Shown piece by piece: positions 22,789-33,919 of a stretch of DNA of 64,000 nt (within the stretch, counting starts at the first letter, position 1; the number at the start of each line of letters is the position of its first letter). Position numbers and translations under genes: made by a program. The notes under the pieces were generated by a model, which was given only the letters and a program-made list of their open reading frames with translations, had not been told where the DNA came from and made no database searches. The DNA comes from Terana coerulea (lineage: Eukaryota > Basidiomycota > Agaricomycetes > Polyporales > Phanerochaetaceae): NCBI GenBank assembly GCA_024811115.1, contig JAKOGH010000862.1, positions 1 through 64,000 of the forward strand. The letters are read 5' to 3'.

Positions 22789-23681
22789 ATGGAAGGCCGA
22801 TATATCCGCGACACTTACGTCGATACTTACCGGGAGAATAGCGATACCTACAACGACGACAGTTTCAGCAGGAAACCTTTCCTGACCAGGATCCCGACGT
22901 TAGCTTTCCGGACAGTCTCCGAGACAGCATCCCCAACGACAGCTTCCAGGACGAAACCCAGGACGACCTTGCTCGAGATCCGGTGGCTCCTGCTGACGCA
23001 GAGCCCATGGACTTAGAAGACACTGCCGCTCCTGAAGAAGATGAAATCGTTTGCGGCACGCAGGAGAGTGGGGTCGAACACACCTTCGACCCAAGCGACT
23101 CTGTTCTGTGGGGATACTTTGACCCGATGAACAAGCAGCTCGCTCGGTTTGACTTCTACCGGTCTCAGAAAACCTACCAGATTGGCCGTCTGCGGAATGC
23201 GGGAAATGACTACGTGATCGATGACCCACGAGTCAGTAAGTAGCCATGACACAACTGGGAGCGCTCAAGCTCATACAATGTCAGGTGGTGTGCACTGCAC
23301 CGTTACTTGGGATGGTCAGGACGACCAGTTCTCTTCAGTCGAGATCAAGGATCTGTCGATGAACGGCACCTACGTAGGTCAAGCACCCCGCCGTTGCTCA
23401 CGACTTCGCTCACTAGTCCGTAGATCAACGGTAAACTTCTGGGCAAGAATTGCTACAACCTATTACAGGATGGCGACGAGGTCGGCTTCGCTTGGCCTAC
23501 TCGAGCTATTGAGAAGCAGCCAGGGCTTCAGGATAACCGTACGTGAGATATCCGCAAATGGCTTGACATCCTCATTGATAGATCTTTTGCGTTTGTAGGA
23601 TATATTTACCGCCAGACGGCCAGTTACATGAACGTATCCATGACGCAGAACGACATGAGCTGGGAGGCTGATGTCAGCTAA
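22789..23681 (+). CDS. FHA-domain protein 2, kinase-less paralogue of the CHK2-like kinase
   Basis: Exons are 22789-23235, 23285-23373, 23424-23538 and 23599-23681, with intron positions and phases as in the CHK2-like gene. The N-terminus is acidic and rich in Asp, Ser and Tyr (RDTYVDTYRENSDTY; DEIVCGTQESG). The FHA module reads LWGYFDP, then KTYQIGRLRNAGNDYVIDD, then SGVHCTVTWDG, then EIKDLSMNGTY and INGKLLGKN, with the conserved G-R, S-x-x-H and N-G all present. The end RYIYRQTASYMN matches the kinase linker, then the gene stops (TAA 23679-23681) before any kinase domain. One base seems missing in the TTT run at 22863-22865: the frame before and after fits only with one more T. FHA domains bind phosphothreonine; this one could be functional. 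Confidence 0.75.
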
Positions 23682-24018
23682 CCCTGGTGCGTCTGGAAGG
23701 GTCGCAAGAGCGCTCTCGGACGTGAGCTACCCTCCCAGCATTTTCTTCTGGTGTATTGGAAAGAATATTGGTAAGGTATGCGCCGTCCAGACTATGCCCT
23801 CGACATTATTTTTAGAGATGTATTCCAACCCGCGTCCCGTGCACTGTATGATCATGTACAAAAGTAGCTCGTTCTGGCAGACTTTTCGCAGCTGAGCCTA
23901 TGGACATTGGCAGTACCTATTATATCTTTTCCTGGTAAGAAATCCTGCTTTACTACTGGGCCGTAGCAGCCTCCCGTCGTGAAGAAAATAATATATAAGC
24001 TCAACCCGAAATGTTAAT
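23682..24018. other. Intergenic region downstream of FHA gene 2
   Basis: No gene is supported. It may include the transcript ends of FHA gene 2 and of the minus-strand F-box copy A. Confidence 0.4.
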
Positions 24019-25168
24019 CTATCTGACATGCCCATCTATCCACCACATGTTTCTGTAATCTTGCACATACTCACGGTCCCCCTTGAAGACCATATCGACC
24101 TGCTTAAACCACTGATTATATTCCTCTACGAGGCTTCTGTCAAATGCACGTCCCATCCCGTACTTGGACATTTTGATAATACTGATGAGTCGCATCCGGG
24201 GAAGCTCGATTTGCCGTCCTTCTGCGAGATCAGGGATATTCATGGCAGGTATGTCTCGATCTTCCCACCGCGTATCGAATATATGTATCTCTTCAAGCAA
24301 TGGCAGGTATTCCAGGATGGTGAGTAGTACGTTCGCTTTGAATAAGATGCAGGGATTGTCGATTCGAAGATGAGTGAGAGAAGGCCGAGCTAAAGTCTTG
24401 ATCGACTCTGGGTAACCTTCATTCACCACGAGCTCCTGGAGTAGAGGCATCTCTGCGCAGGCAAATATCGGAATCTCGTGCGGCCACGCCGTAGGGCGCG
24501 TCGTATTCCGCCCCGGGCCCCATGCGGACCACGACACGCACACGTTGAGTGTTCGCAGCAGAGGCAACTTCTGTCCATCAAATGCTGCAGTCTGGAGCGC
24601 ATCGTAGAAATTAGGATTAAGGTATAACTTGCGTATAGCCTCAACCCGATGCAACTCCAAAAGCACACCGCGATGATCTTCGGTGAAGCGGCCTACTTCC
24701 AACGTTATGGGGCACCGTGCTGAGCGCTCCAGAAAGGTGTGGTGACTGTCGTCGGCTGCAGTGAGAACAATGCGCGTCCATAAAAGCGGGCAGCTTATCG
24801 CAATGCTGCGCCACCTTCTGACAGACGTGGGTCACTTTGATCCAAGCGTACGGGTGATATAGATCGTAATCCTTGTGTGAGGCATAGCGATCGTGCTCGT
24901 GAACGAGTTGGATGAAGATATGAACGAGTATGTCCTCGGGAAGACTATGTGGGGTAACTGGAGCGCGCCGATATTCGACTAGGATCTCGTTATTCCGTCG
25001 CAGCGTCTCCGGTAGCAGGTCGACCTCCACCAGAGACGTCCCTTCCTGTTGCCAGTGCTCGATCGCCGAGACTTCGGCGATGAGGTTCAGCTGGTGCATG
25101 AAAATGTCTAGTGGTACAGGAGCCAATGAAATCAGGCATATGAAAACAAGATGAAGAGGTGTGCTCAT
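24019..25168 (-). pseudogene. F-box tandem copy A, frameshifted and internally deleted
   Basis: From ATG 25168 the reading includes PVTPHSLPEDILVHIFIQLV and WIKVTHVCQ, the F-box core shared with copy B. At about 24818 one extra base moves the frame; the continued reading (FTEDHRGVLLELHRVEAIRKLYL) is clearly homologous. Further on, LPRMRLISI is joined directly to IKMSKYGMGRAFD. In copy B about 190 residues lie between these two motifs, so an internal deletion has removed most of the C-terminal repeat region. It ends at 24019 (WIDGHVR). Two independent lesions make this a pseudogene. Confidence 0.8.
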
Positions 25169-25427
25169 ACTGATTGCTTCGAGAGTCGGTGCTCTGTGCT
25201 CGAGGTGGGGAAAGTTAGGAGGGATGAGCTCGCTGCTCGCCTAAGCTTCGATGCATGATAGACGAGGCCTCATCAGGCCCAGCGATGCGTCGACGTCTTT
25301 CCTAACTACATGAGGCGCATTAGCATCATGGCACCCCCAGCTATATGTTGTGTAGCTTGTTTTTGTACACACTTCGCAACGTCCCATTGTGGAGGAAAGG
25401 ATGTATAAGCTCAACCTAAACGCCAAT

Positions 25428-27187
25428 CTACCCATCTACCCACGCCATTCTTGTAAACTCTTGTACATACATACACTCCCCATTGAAGACCACACCGACC
25501 CGGTAATACCACGGAATTTCTTCCTCGAAGAGACTGCTATCAAATGTACGTCCCATCCCATACTTGGACATTTTTATATAGCCATTTGGAGGCGTCGTAC
25601 CAACGTCCACATACGAGATGCCCATGCCTCTCTTGCTTCTGGCTAGTAGAGCATTGTGCAGCCGCGTGATGCATTCCGGCTCAGAGGCGTCACGGTTGGC
25701 CGCCAGCGGAGAAGTCGATCGGAACCATTCGAAGTCACAGAGTGTGAGCTGTGCAAGCTGTGGGAAAAGGGCCTACGGCCCTCAAGCTCGCCGTCAGACA
25801 ACTCGGAGTACTGTTCGAGTTGGCGGAGAAAGCCATCTAAGCAGCGCCGCCCCCAGAGCTCCAAATCCTCCACATTGGGCAGCATTTCCGCGAGCAAGCC
25901 CCATTCGTATGGGCCGACAGAGTCTAGACGCATCGCGCGGACACCCCGATAGTCCATCTTCGAGCGGATAGCCTCCAGGATGGGTATGCGTTCGCTTGTG
26001 GCCGTTGACAGGCAAAGGCACAGTAGCCTATCTTCCGGTAGCTTTGACCAAGGGACACGAAAGGCGGAGAATTCGACATAGCGACAATCGGTTGATAAGG
26101 AGAACTGCAACTGCACAATCGGCTGAGATTCCCGCATGCCAATCGCGGATTGAAGCTTTGTTGCGAGCGCGGAGACAAATGCAGAAAGATCATCGGTACC
26201 GTTCCATGCCTCCGTCACTTCGAGTCTGATTTGTGGTGGACAGAGAATATGATCCAGGAGTTGGGCGATTTGATTGATACCACACCGGTTGTTCTCTATC
26301 CTAATGAGTCGCATCCGGGGAAGCTCGATTTGCCGTCCTTCTGTGAAATCCGGAATATACATGGCAGGTATGTCTCGATTCCGCCCCTGCGTTTCTGATA
26401 CGTGTAACTCTTCAAGCAATGGTAGGTATTCCAGGATGGCGAGTAGTTCGTTCGCTTTGAATAAGATGCAGGGATTGTCGATTCGAAGATGAGTGAGAGA
26501 AGGCCGAGCTAAAGTCTTGATCAACTCTGGGTAACCTTCGCTCACCACGAGCTCCTGGAGTACAGGCATCTCCGCGACAGAAAATATCGGAATCTCGTGC
26601 GGGCGCGTCGTATTCCGCCCCAAATCCCATGTGGACCACGTCACGCGAACGTTGAGCGTTCGCAGCAGAGGCAACTTCTGTCCATCAGATGCTGCAGCCT
26701 GGAGTGCATCGTAGAGTTGAGGATTAAGATATAACCTGCGTATAGCCTCTACCCGATGCAGCTCAAATAGCATACCGCGATGTTTGTCGGTGAAGCGGAA
26801 TGCGTCCAACGTTAAGGGGCACCGCGCTGAGCGCTCCAGAAAGGCATGCTGACGGTCGTCGGCTGCGGTGAGAATAATGCGCGTCCATAAAAGCGGGCAG
26901 CTAATTGCAACGCTGCGCCACCTTTGACAGACGTGGGTCACTTTGATCCAAGCGTACGGGCGGCCTGGGTCGTAGCGATCGTGCTCCTGAACGAGTAGGA
27001 TGAAGATATGAACGAGTATGTCCTCGGGTAGACTATGGGGAGTGACGGGAGTGCTCCGATACCCGGCCAGGGTCTCGTTATTCCGTCGTAGCATCTCCGC
27101 TAGCAGATCGGCCTCCGCCAGAGACGTCTTTTGCTGTTGCCACTGCTCGGAGTCGGTCGACGACTCGGAGAGTTTCAGCTCGTCCAT
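25428..27187 (-). CDS. F-box tandem copy B (one apparent frameshift)
   Basis: The start is ATG 27187 (MDELKLSESSTDSEQWQQQK). An F-box-like core lies at residues 45-110 (HSLPEDILVHIFILLV, then WIKVTHVCQRWRSVAISCPLLW), followed by a leucine-rich region. The main frame runs 514 residues. The true C-terminus is in the next frame: from about 25770 it reads FPQLAQLTLCDFEWF and continues to GMGRTFDSSLFEEEIPWY and a stop at 25428. This needs one extra C in the CCC run at 25769-25771. Copies A and C carry the same C-terminal motif. Apart from that point the gene is open, so it may be intact with a sequence error. It is the best-preserved member of a three-copy tandem array with a period of about 2.05 kb. 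Confidence 0.7.
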
Positions 27188-27534
27188 AACGTCTGGTGAG
27201 ATAAAAATAGCTGAAGGATTAGGTATATAGAATTAGATATGAAGATATTTCCCGTACCGTTTGCTTCAAGTGTGGTTACTCTGTGTTCGAGGTGGGGAAA
27301 GGCAGGAGGTAAGTTATTTGCGTAAGCCTCATTGCGCCTCGTTGCATAATAGACGCCGATCAAACTCTGATGCGCCCTGATGTGCCTGTCCTGGCGCATC
27401 ACTGGCAGCTTCATGGCACCTGCGCGCGGTGTGTGACTCGTTTTTCGTGGTGGAACTCTGGAGGGGAGAACATATAAGTTCAATCTGAGTACCAATATAT
27501 ATGCTCTAAGTATTCTCTTCCTTTACATTCATCC
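27188..27534. repeat. Spacer of the F-box tandem array
   Basis: This spacer between copies B and C resembles those at 25169-25427 and 29299-29560: each has a GAGGTGGGGAAA-like word, a run of GCATCA/TGATGC words and a TATAAG-like word. The array therefore arose by duplicating whole units, promoter included. Confidence 0.5.
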
Positions 27535-29298
27535 TTACGCGCTTTCTCTACCAAAGACCATACCAATCTGGTTATACCACGGATTGTGTTCATCGAAGCG
27601 ACTGCTGTCGAACGTACGTCCCATCCCAAATTCGGACAACAAAATAAAGGCGTCAGGGGGTTCCGTGCCAACATCCATCGATGCGATACCTATGCCTCTC
27701 TTGCTTCGCTCTAGCAGTACGTTGTGTAGCCGTGTGATGCACTCTGGGTCCAAGACGTCGGCCTCCAACAGGATGTTTGGTCGGAACCACTGGTAATCTT
27801 CAAGTATGAGCTCATCAAGCCTGGGGAAGAGCGGCTTTCGAGCTGCACCGTCGGTGGATTCGAAGCATCGTTCGAGCTGTCGAAGAAAACCGCCTAGACA
27901 GCCGCGCCCCTTCAGCGCCAGATCTTTCACCCCAGGAAAGGATTTTTCCAATACGTCCCATGCGTGTACGTAATCCCTAATGTCGAGATATAAGACGTGA
28001 ACATCTTCGAGATTCAGCTTCGAGAAAATGAGCGTCAGAGCTTGCCATGCATGTTGGTTGCCGTAAACGTCGAGCACAATTGTTAATGGCTGGTCCTCGC
28101 GACGTTCTGACCATTGGCGACGAAGGGCTGAGAGCTGAACAGACGCGTGCTCTCTGTCCCGTTTGTAGTCCGTATAAATGGAGCATTGCACGATAGGTTC
28201 GGACTTCGGCATAGTACCAGGCTGGTCACGGAGTTTGTCCGCGAGGACGGAGATGAACTCGGATAGGTCTTCGACGCCATTCCACCCCTCGGTCACTACG
28301 ACATGGGTCCTCGATGGATATGCGAGGTGGTCGATAAATTTGGCCAAGACGTCAAAACTTTGTGTTGTTTTGGTAACCTTGAGGATTCGTAGGCGGGGAA
28401 GCTCAACGCGCGGCACATCAAGTGCCCAAGGCGTATCTCGGCCTAGGCCCCTCCACCAAATAGATGAAGCCCTTCTAATAATGGCAGGTTTCCAAGCACA
28501 GATAACAGGCCATCTAGCTCGCGTACTTGAAAACCCGCATCAGGTATGCCGAGTCGAAGACACGTAAGAGAAGGTCGAACAAACGCCTTCAGTAGCTCCA
28601 TGTAGCCATTGACAACCATGAGCTCCGTCAGCAAGGGCATTCTCGCCTTGGATAGGACTGGCATCTCGTGCAGACGCCTAATATTGATATCCTCTGTCCC
28701 GGCGTAGCGCCATGTGAGCCTGCCTTCAAGAGGTATGCACACCTCGAGCGAGTGTAACAGTGGTAGTTCATCGAGGTTGGTATCAAGAAATTTGTGGTAA
28801 AGCCTGGGTGTAAGACAGAGGGAGCGAATGGATTTTGTGCGCTGCAGCGCCAAGCAGAGGTGAGGACCATAGCTCGTCGTGCCGTCTCGTTTCGGACTCC
28901 GTGCGTATTCCAACATCAACGGACAGCTCGCCGAGCGCTCCAAAAAAGCGCGCTGACGGTCTTCAGATGCAGTGCGAATGATGCGTGTCCACAGTAGGGG
29001 GCAATGGATCGCAATTCTGCGCCACCTCCGGCAGACGTGGGTTACGTTGATTCAATCGTGCGGCCTACCTGGGTCACGGCCTGAGATGAATCATACAGAT
29101 CGTGGCTTTGCACCAGCTGGATAAAGCCTGAACTAGGACGTCTTCAGGAAGATTGGAAGCAGGGAGAATCGTGTTTCGATACAAGGCCAGTGTGTGTATG
29201 TTCCGTCGCAAGGTCTCCATCAGCAGGTCGACGTCCGCGAGAGACGCCCCTTGCAGCTGTGCTATCGAGACATCGACTGCAAAGTTCAAACGGTCCAT
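27535..29298 (-). pseudogene. F-box tandem copy C, multiply broken
   Basis: ATG 29298 opens MDRLNFAVDVSIAQLQGASL, then SNLPEDVLVQA. A one-base loss near 29140 moves the frame (FIQLVQSHDLYD), and another change follows. The F-box Trp in the P-x-x-W-I-x-V-T-H-V motif is replaced by TGA near 29062 (TGG to TGA). From 28943 the reading continues (MLEYARSPKRDGTTSYG...) to LHLFGGGA, where the CCCC run at 28447-28450 breaks frame again. The last part (RVELPRLRILKVTKTTQ to MVFGRESA) is open for about 290 residues and ends at 27535. Several frame changes plus a stop in the core domain suggest a real pseudogene. Confidence 0.75.
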
Positions 29299-30019
29299 AA
29301 TGACTGTAGAATAAAGCTGAATAAGCACCAGAAGCAGTGAAGCTCATTGCTGGAGGAATGTGCGTACGCGGAGAACTTCGGGGATCGGTGGAGAGAAAAA
29401 ACACTTGGATAGGCGCCATCCATTCACGACTGATGCGCTTTCCCAAAATGGGAAGGCGCATCAGCTTCGTGGCACCCTCGGCAGGCTCGGCTATTCCCGG
29501 ACTTGACCACAGGCGGCATTTGGCGCGATCGTTCTTCCTCTCGCCTTCCTCACAACACAAAACTATCAGTTAAGCACGTTGTTTACAACACCTGGATAAT
29601 TTTTGACTGAAAATTGCCAGCTGTATATCTGTGGAATGTAAAGCGCTGTGATGCGCTATTTCACTCCGGGCTGAAGGATTAGCTTGTATGGGATTGAGTG
29701 ATGCGTATGAAGTACTCTCAACAAAGAGATGCTAACGTTTGCTGAATGGAGAAGATATAGCGCTTGATTACGCTATATCACCGTCGCCGCTCATACCCAT
29801 CAACATCACTTTTGGTACGCTTTATCCTCATTATCCTCAATGTGTCTTGCTCAGTTATCTTCGGTGACCACGCAGTGTATATGAGGCGTTCCGGGGCTCG
29901 GAAGACTCTGCAATCCATCGCACTCCTACTCCTTACAGCAGGCATATCAAAGTCCAAAATTGTTTAGTTTTGGACTGTCGCATTCGCTTTACTTGCGCAA
30001 GATGTCATCCATGGCAAAG
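29299..30019. other. Intergenic region between the F-box array and the FHA pseudogene
   Basis: The first 260 bases repeat the array spacer. The rest has no coding support. Confidence 0.4.
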
Positions 30020-30540
30020 ATATGGGGGCATCTGCCTCCTATCTCGCCTGGGCTGGCAACCATTACGGTTTATGATACTCAATAAACGTATCACCTTGGA
30101 CGATGCCATTCAGTAGGCAACGAGTATATCCTGGAGGGTGCGCAAAGTAGTATGTGTTTGTATCTCGCTATTTTGAATTCTCATACTGATAGCCAAATGT
30201 TGCAGGCCGTGTTCATTGTACCGTTCAATGGGATGGCTACGAGGCAAGCGAGTACTGCCTTGAGATTTAGGATTTCTCGAGCTGTGGTATAGTACGTGCG
30301 TTACTCCCTTTTTGACGGATGCCGACAATGGTATTTGGGCTGACGATCCAGCCCATGGACGTGCGATGAACGGCCGTCCCGTCGGCGGCGGGAATTGCAA
30401 CTTTATTAAGGATAGATATATCCTCTTTGTCAGGGAAACATGCAAACATTTCTGTACGTTCTTTGATTACCATCAACGGCCGTGTTAACGACGAGTGAAC
30501 CGCTGCTCCCATAGGTCGGGTCTGACGCCGTGTGGCAAGA
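30020..30540 (+). pseudogene. Decayed FHA module, fourth paralogue of the CHK2-like kinase N-terminus
   Basis: From about 30023 the plus strand reads WGHLPPISPGLATITVYDTQ, stop (TAA), TYHLGRCHSVGNEYILEGAQ. This aligns residue by residue with LWGYFDP...KTYQIGRLRNAGNDYVIDDP of FHA gene 2, with TAA at the Lys position. A GT-AG intron in the same phase leads to SRVHCTVQWDGYEASEYCLE, stop, DFSSCGI (matching GVHCTVTWDG and DLSMNGT). A later block reads MNGRPVGGGNCNFIKDRYILF (matching INGKLLGKN). Two in-frame stops and the loss of the N-G-T turn show real decay. No kinase domain follows before the intact-type locus at 31.1 kb. Confidence 0.7.
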
Positions 30541-31100
30541 AAATAGGTTATACTAGTAGTAGACACGTAAATGCAACTTGGTTCTCGCTTCTTTGAGTAG
30601 GGTCGTATAATATATCGCTTAATTTATGTGTGCTCCTCCAAGATGTCCACCCTTGTTCTCGGGAAGCTCAAGGCAGCACGATTAGCGCCTGTTTCGCGAC
30701 TTGCCACTGTCCTCGTCGAACCGCGTCTCTTTCTTGCCTTGCTCTCATTCCTTTCATACATTGACTCAACATTTACTTGGAATCAGCACTGTTGAAAGCA
30801 GCTGGATTGTCCTGGAATTTTCTTGGATTGCAGGCGGTGTCGCTCCCATTTGCGACCATCTACATATCTTCAAGTTGGCTTCGGTTCGCGTGCGTTGGCC
30901 GCTACAGCCTGTTCGGCAAGGACCTCGTGTTTGGATACTTTCTCACATCGACAACGTGCCCATACCCATCTGCGGTGCAAACCTTGAAAGTCTGAACCTT
31001 AGAAGGCACTGCCGTAATTGAGGTCACTTCAAGAGGTCGCCGCAGACGCTGTGCACCTCAACACCTTCCTCCCTCTTGCCCTCATCACCAGCAGCTCAAG
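30541..31100. promoter_or_regulatory. Upstream region of the CHK2-like kinase gene
   Basis: No gene is supported. The stretch at 31030-31100 is CT-rich, as expected for a leader. Short open frames at 30701-31021 have no recognisable features. Confidence 0.35.
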
Positions 31101-33550
31101 ATGAACCCTCCTCCAGCACCGAACAACTACGACGGCATGATCTTGGATGAGAACCAGGCAACACAGCTCGAGACGCAGCAGGCGACCCAGCTCTCCGACC
31201 CCGCCAGCCAACAGCCAAACGATACTACCCTATGGGGGTTCCTCATCCCTTGCAGTTCTCTCCAGCAACGAATTAACCTTGAGAGGAGGAAGCACAGCTA
31301 TAGAGTTGGGGCGAAACAGGGGCCCTGAGGCTAGGAACGACTTCGTACTCGGAGGCATGAAGATTAGTGAGTGGCTTTTGTCCGCCTTTACGCGCTGCTT
31401 TCCCGTGTGGCGAGCCTGTTTCGCTCGACCTGACGTGCCACGACATTACCGTGTTGGTTAACGCGTCGTTTTTGTCCAGGCAACCACCACTGCGAGATCA
31501 AATGGGACGGACGCGACGAAAAGCACGCGGCTGTTATGGTGCACGACAACTCCAGTAATGGTACATTTGTGAGTCGTTTACTTCCTATATAGAACTGGTA
31601 TTATAGTTACATCTCGTGAAGCTGAATGGAGAGAAGATTGGCAAGGGACGATTCGGAATCCTGAGGGAGGGTAATGAAATCGCGTTCGGGACGCCACAGC
31701 CTCAGCCGGGTAGCTCAGAGGACTATCGTGCGTACTCATAACCTGCACTTTCTCATGATGCCGACTCGGTTTCCAGGCTATATCTACCGACATTTGGCGG
31801 GCGGTCCGCCCAAAGAAGGCCTGTACGCCCACTACGAGATCACAGAGGAGCTCGGCAAAGGCTCATTCGCCACTGTTATGAAGGCGATGGCCAAGTCAAC
31901 CGGAGTACTGGTATGCCGTCAAGATGATCCACGTGAAGAACCTCAAGCGCACAGCGACAAAAGAAGTGAACGCGGAAGGCGCACTTGTACAGGTCGATCC
32001 GTCTGCAAACTTGCACAAGGAGGTGCAGATCCTGCAGCGGCTGAAACATCCGCACATATGCCAGCTCAAGGAGGTCTTCTACGAAGAGAGTTACATCAGT
32101 AAGTCCGAGCTCGTAGATATCAGCAATTCGCTGATCTATTCATTTATAGACATTGTCCTTGAGTGGGTCTCTGGTGGTGATCTACTCGAATATATCCTCA
32201 AGAAAGGAGGTCTAGGTTCGACTCCGATTCCTCACTCATCCAAAGTTCACTACTGATGTAAGACCTAGGCGAACTGGAATCCCAGCATATAACGTTCCAG
32301 CTCTGTGATGCACTTGCGGTGCGTATGAAGTTTTGCGATCTGTTCATTACCTCATCCATCGCCACAGTACATTCACAGTCAAGGCATTGCACATCGTGAC
32401 CTCAAGCCAGAAAATGTATTGTTGTCATCAGACAACCCCCACAAGTCAAGGTGGCTGACTTCGGTCTCGCGAAAGCCATTGACAGCTTGACGATGTTACG
32501 TGTGAGCTCTGTTGAATATTTTGGGTTAACGCTCTGTTAATTTCACATGCGACAGACAATGTGCGGCACGCCAAGCTACCTCGCGCCGGAGGTCGTCACT
32601 CAAAATGGTGTGGAGGGATACCAGCAAGTGGTTGACAGCTGGAGCGTCGGCGTCATCGTGTTCTCCATGCTCACCACCACCAGCCCGTTCATTGAGCCAA
32701 GCTACACCCAGGACGTGAAGATCAAGATCATGGAACGGACCATTGACTGGACTACCCTGACAAATGCCAACGTCAGTCCAGATGGTGAGTTGCGCACCCG
32801 ACGCCTGAGCTACGAGGACTAAATGGGTTGCATTCTGTAGCTGTCGACTTCATTCGGCGCTTGCTGGAGGTGCAGCCGCACATCCGGATGACGCTCACCG
32901 ACGCGATGGACCACCCGTGGCTGCGGCACGTTCGCCCAGTAAAGCCGAAACGCGAGCGCACCGCCTCGCCACCGCTCAACCTCCCGCGCGACGTCTCGAT
33001 GAAGGACGCGCCGCCGGACGACGCCGCCGAGGCGCCGTCCTCGTCGCAGGAGAGCAAGTACCCGGTGCCCGGCGCGTTCCCGAGCGGCTCGCAGGACCCG
33101 TCGCGCGCGCTGCAGCGGCGGCGCAAGGTGCTCGACGAGGCGCGCGAGAAGGGCGAGCTCATGGAGCCGACGCCGGAGATGATCCAGAACGCGCAGCGCG
33201 AGGATGACGAACACGACGCGCACGGCGGCGGTGGCAGCAGCAGCAACGGCAACGGCGCGGCCGGTGCACGGCAGAATGGCGACCGGCCGCTGAAGCGCAA
33301 GGCGCGGGACGGCTTCGACTCGTCTCTCAGCCCGATGCCGGAGGCCGACGAGGACGCGGTGATGAGCGGCGAGGACTCCGCGCCGCAGAAGAAGGGGAAG
33401 GGGGTCAATGGCGCGCCGTCGACGCCAGTGAAACGTGGTCCGCGGGCTGGACGCGGCCGAGGCGTGCAGTCCCCTGCAGTCAGAGCGGATGCCGAAGACT
33501 CCCCGAGGGTACGGCGGTCGAGCCGTCTGGGAGGGGTACACAGTCCATAA
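31101..33550 (+). CDS. CHK2/Rad53/Cds1-type checkpoint kinase with FHA domain (three apparent one-base breaks)
   Basis: Nine exons: 31101-31366, 31480-31568, 31622-31727, 31777-32098, 32150-32215, 32269-32318, 32368-32501, 32556-32784, 32841-33550. The N-terminus carries a TQ/SQ cluster (ATQLETQQATQLSDPASQQ), as in CHK2-type kinases, where PIKK kinases phosphorylate it. The FHA domain follows (HSYRVG, NHHCEIKWDG, DNSSNGTF, LNGEKIGKG). The kinase domain has GKGSFATV, YAVKMI, HRDLKPEN, VADFGLAK and CGTPSYLAPE, with all catalytic residues visible. The C-terminus is basic, Pro/Ser-rich and contains PLKRKAR. Frame breaks occur only in homopolymers: an extra G at 31308-31311, a missing G near 31902 and a missing C at 32436-32440. 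Either these are sequence errors or the allele is dead. The role is DNA damage and replication checkpoint signalling in the nucleus (family knowledge). Confidence 0.88.
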
Positions 33551-33919
33551 AACTCCTTCACTGTTTCTGGTGTCTGTCTTTATTGTCGTGTATGAGGTTC
33601 ACCATTGCTCTGTATTATGATACATGAATTGTAAATACAAGATCTGAGTCATTCGTGGATGTATGTTAAGGAGAGACTATGATATATTGACTGTACAACT
33701 ATTCACCAAAGCCATAAGCCGACGGGTTAGGATAAGGAGCGGAGGATGTGTGCGACAAGCATGAATCATAAAATGTAAATACACAAAGAGAGTGGAGAGT
33801 GGTTGACTCAAGAAAGCGGCTGGGTGGAATCAAACAGCGGAATGGACCAGGACAATGCTGCTACAACCTACAAGAAGTGTCATATCTTGTGACATTTTGG
33901 AATAGTTCTCAGCTTGCAC
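33551..33919. other. Convergent 3' region
   Basis: AT-rich sequence between the kinase stop and the minus-strand Zn2Cys6 gene end. No gene is seen; it probably holds both transcript ends. Confidence 0.4.

Noticed and set aside
23700..24000. Possible kinase domain after FHA gene 2
   Set aside because: All three frames searched for G-x-G, VAVK, HRD and DFG motifs without success; FHA gene 2 ends before any kinase sequence.
32205..32235. GGTTCGACTCC-like word resembling a tRNA T-loop
   Set aside because: Lies at an intron donor of the kinase gene, and no acceptor stem or anticodon arm can be folded around it.
32773..33561. Minus-strand frames of 240-262 codons
   Set aside because: Antisense of the GC-rich last exon of the checkpoint kinase. 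The kinase side has homology and introns; the antisense is only Arg/Ser-rich.
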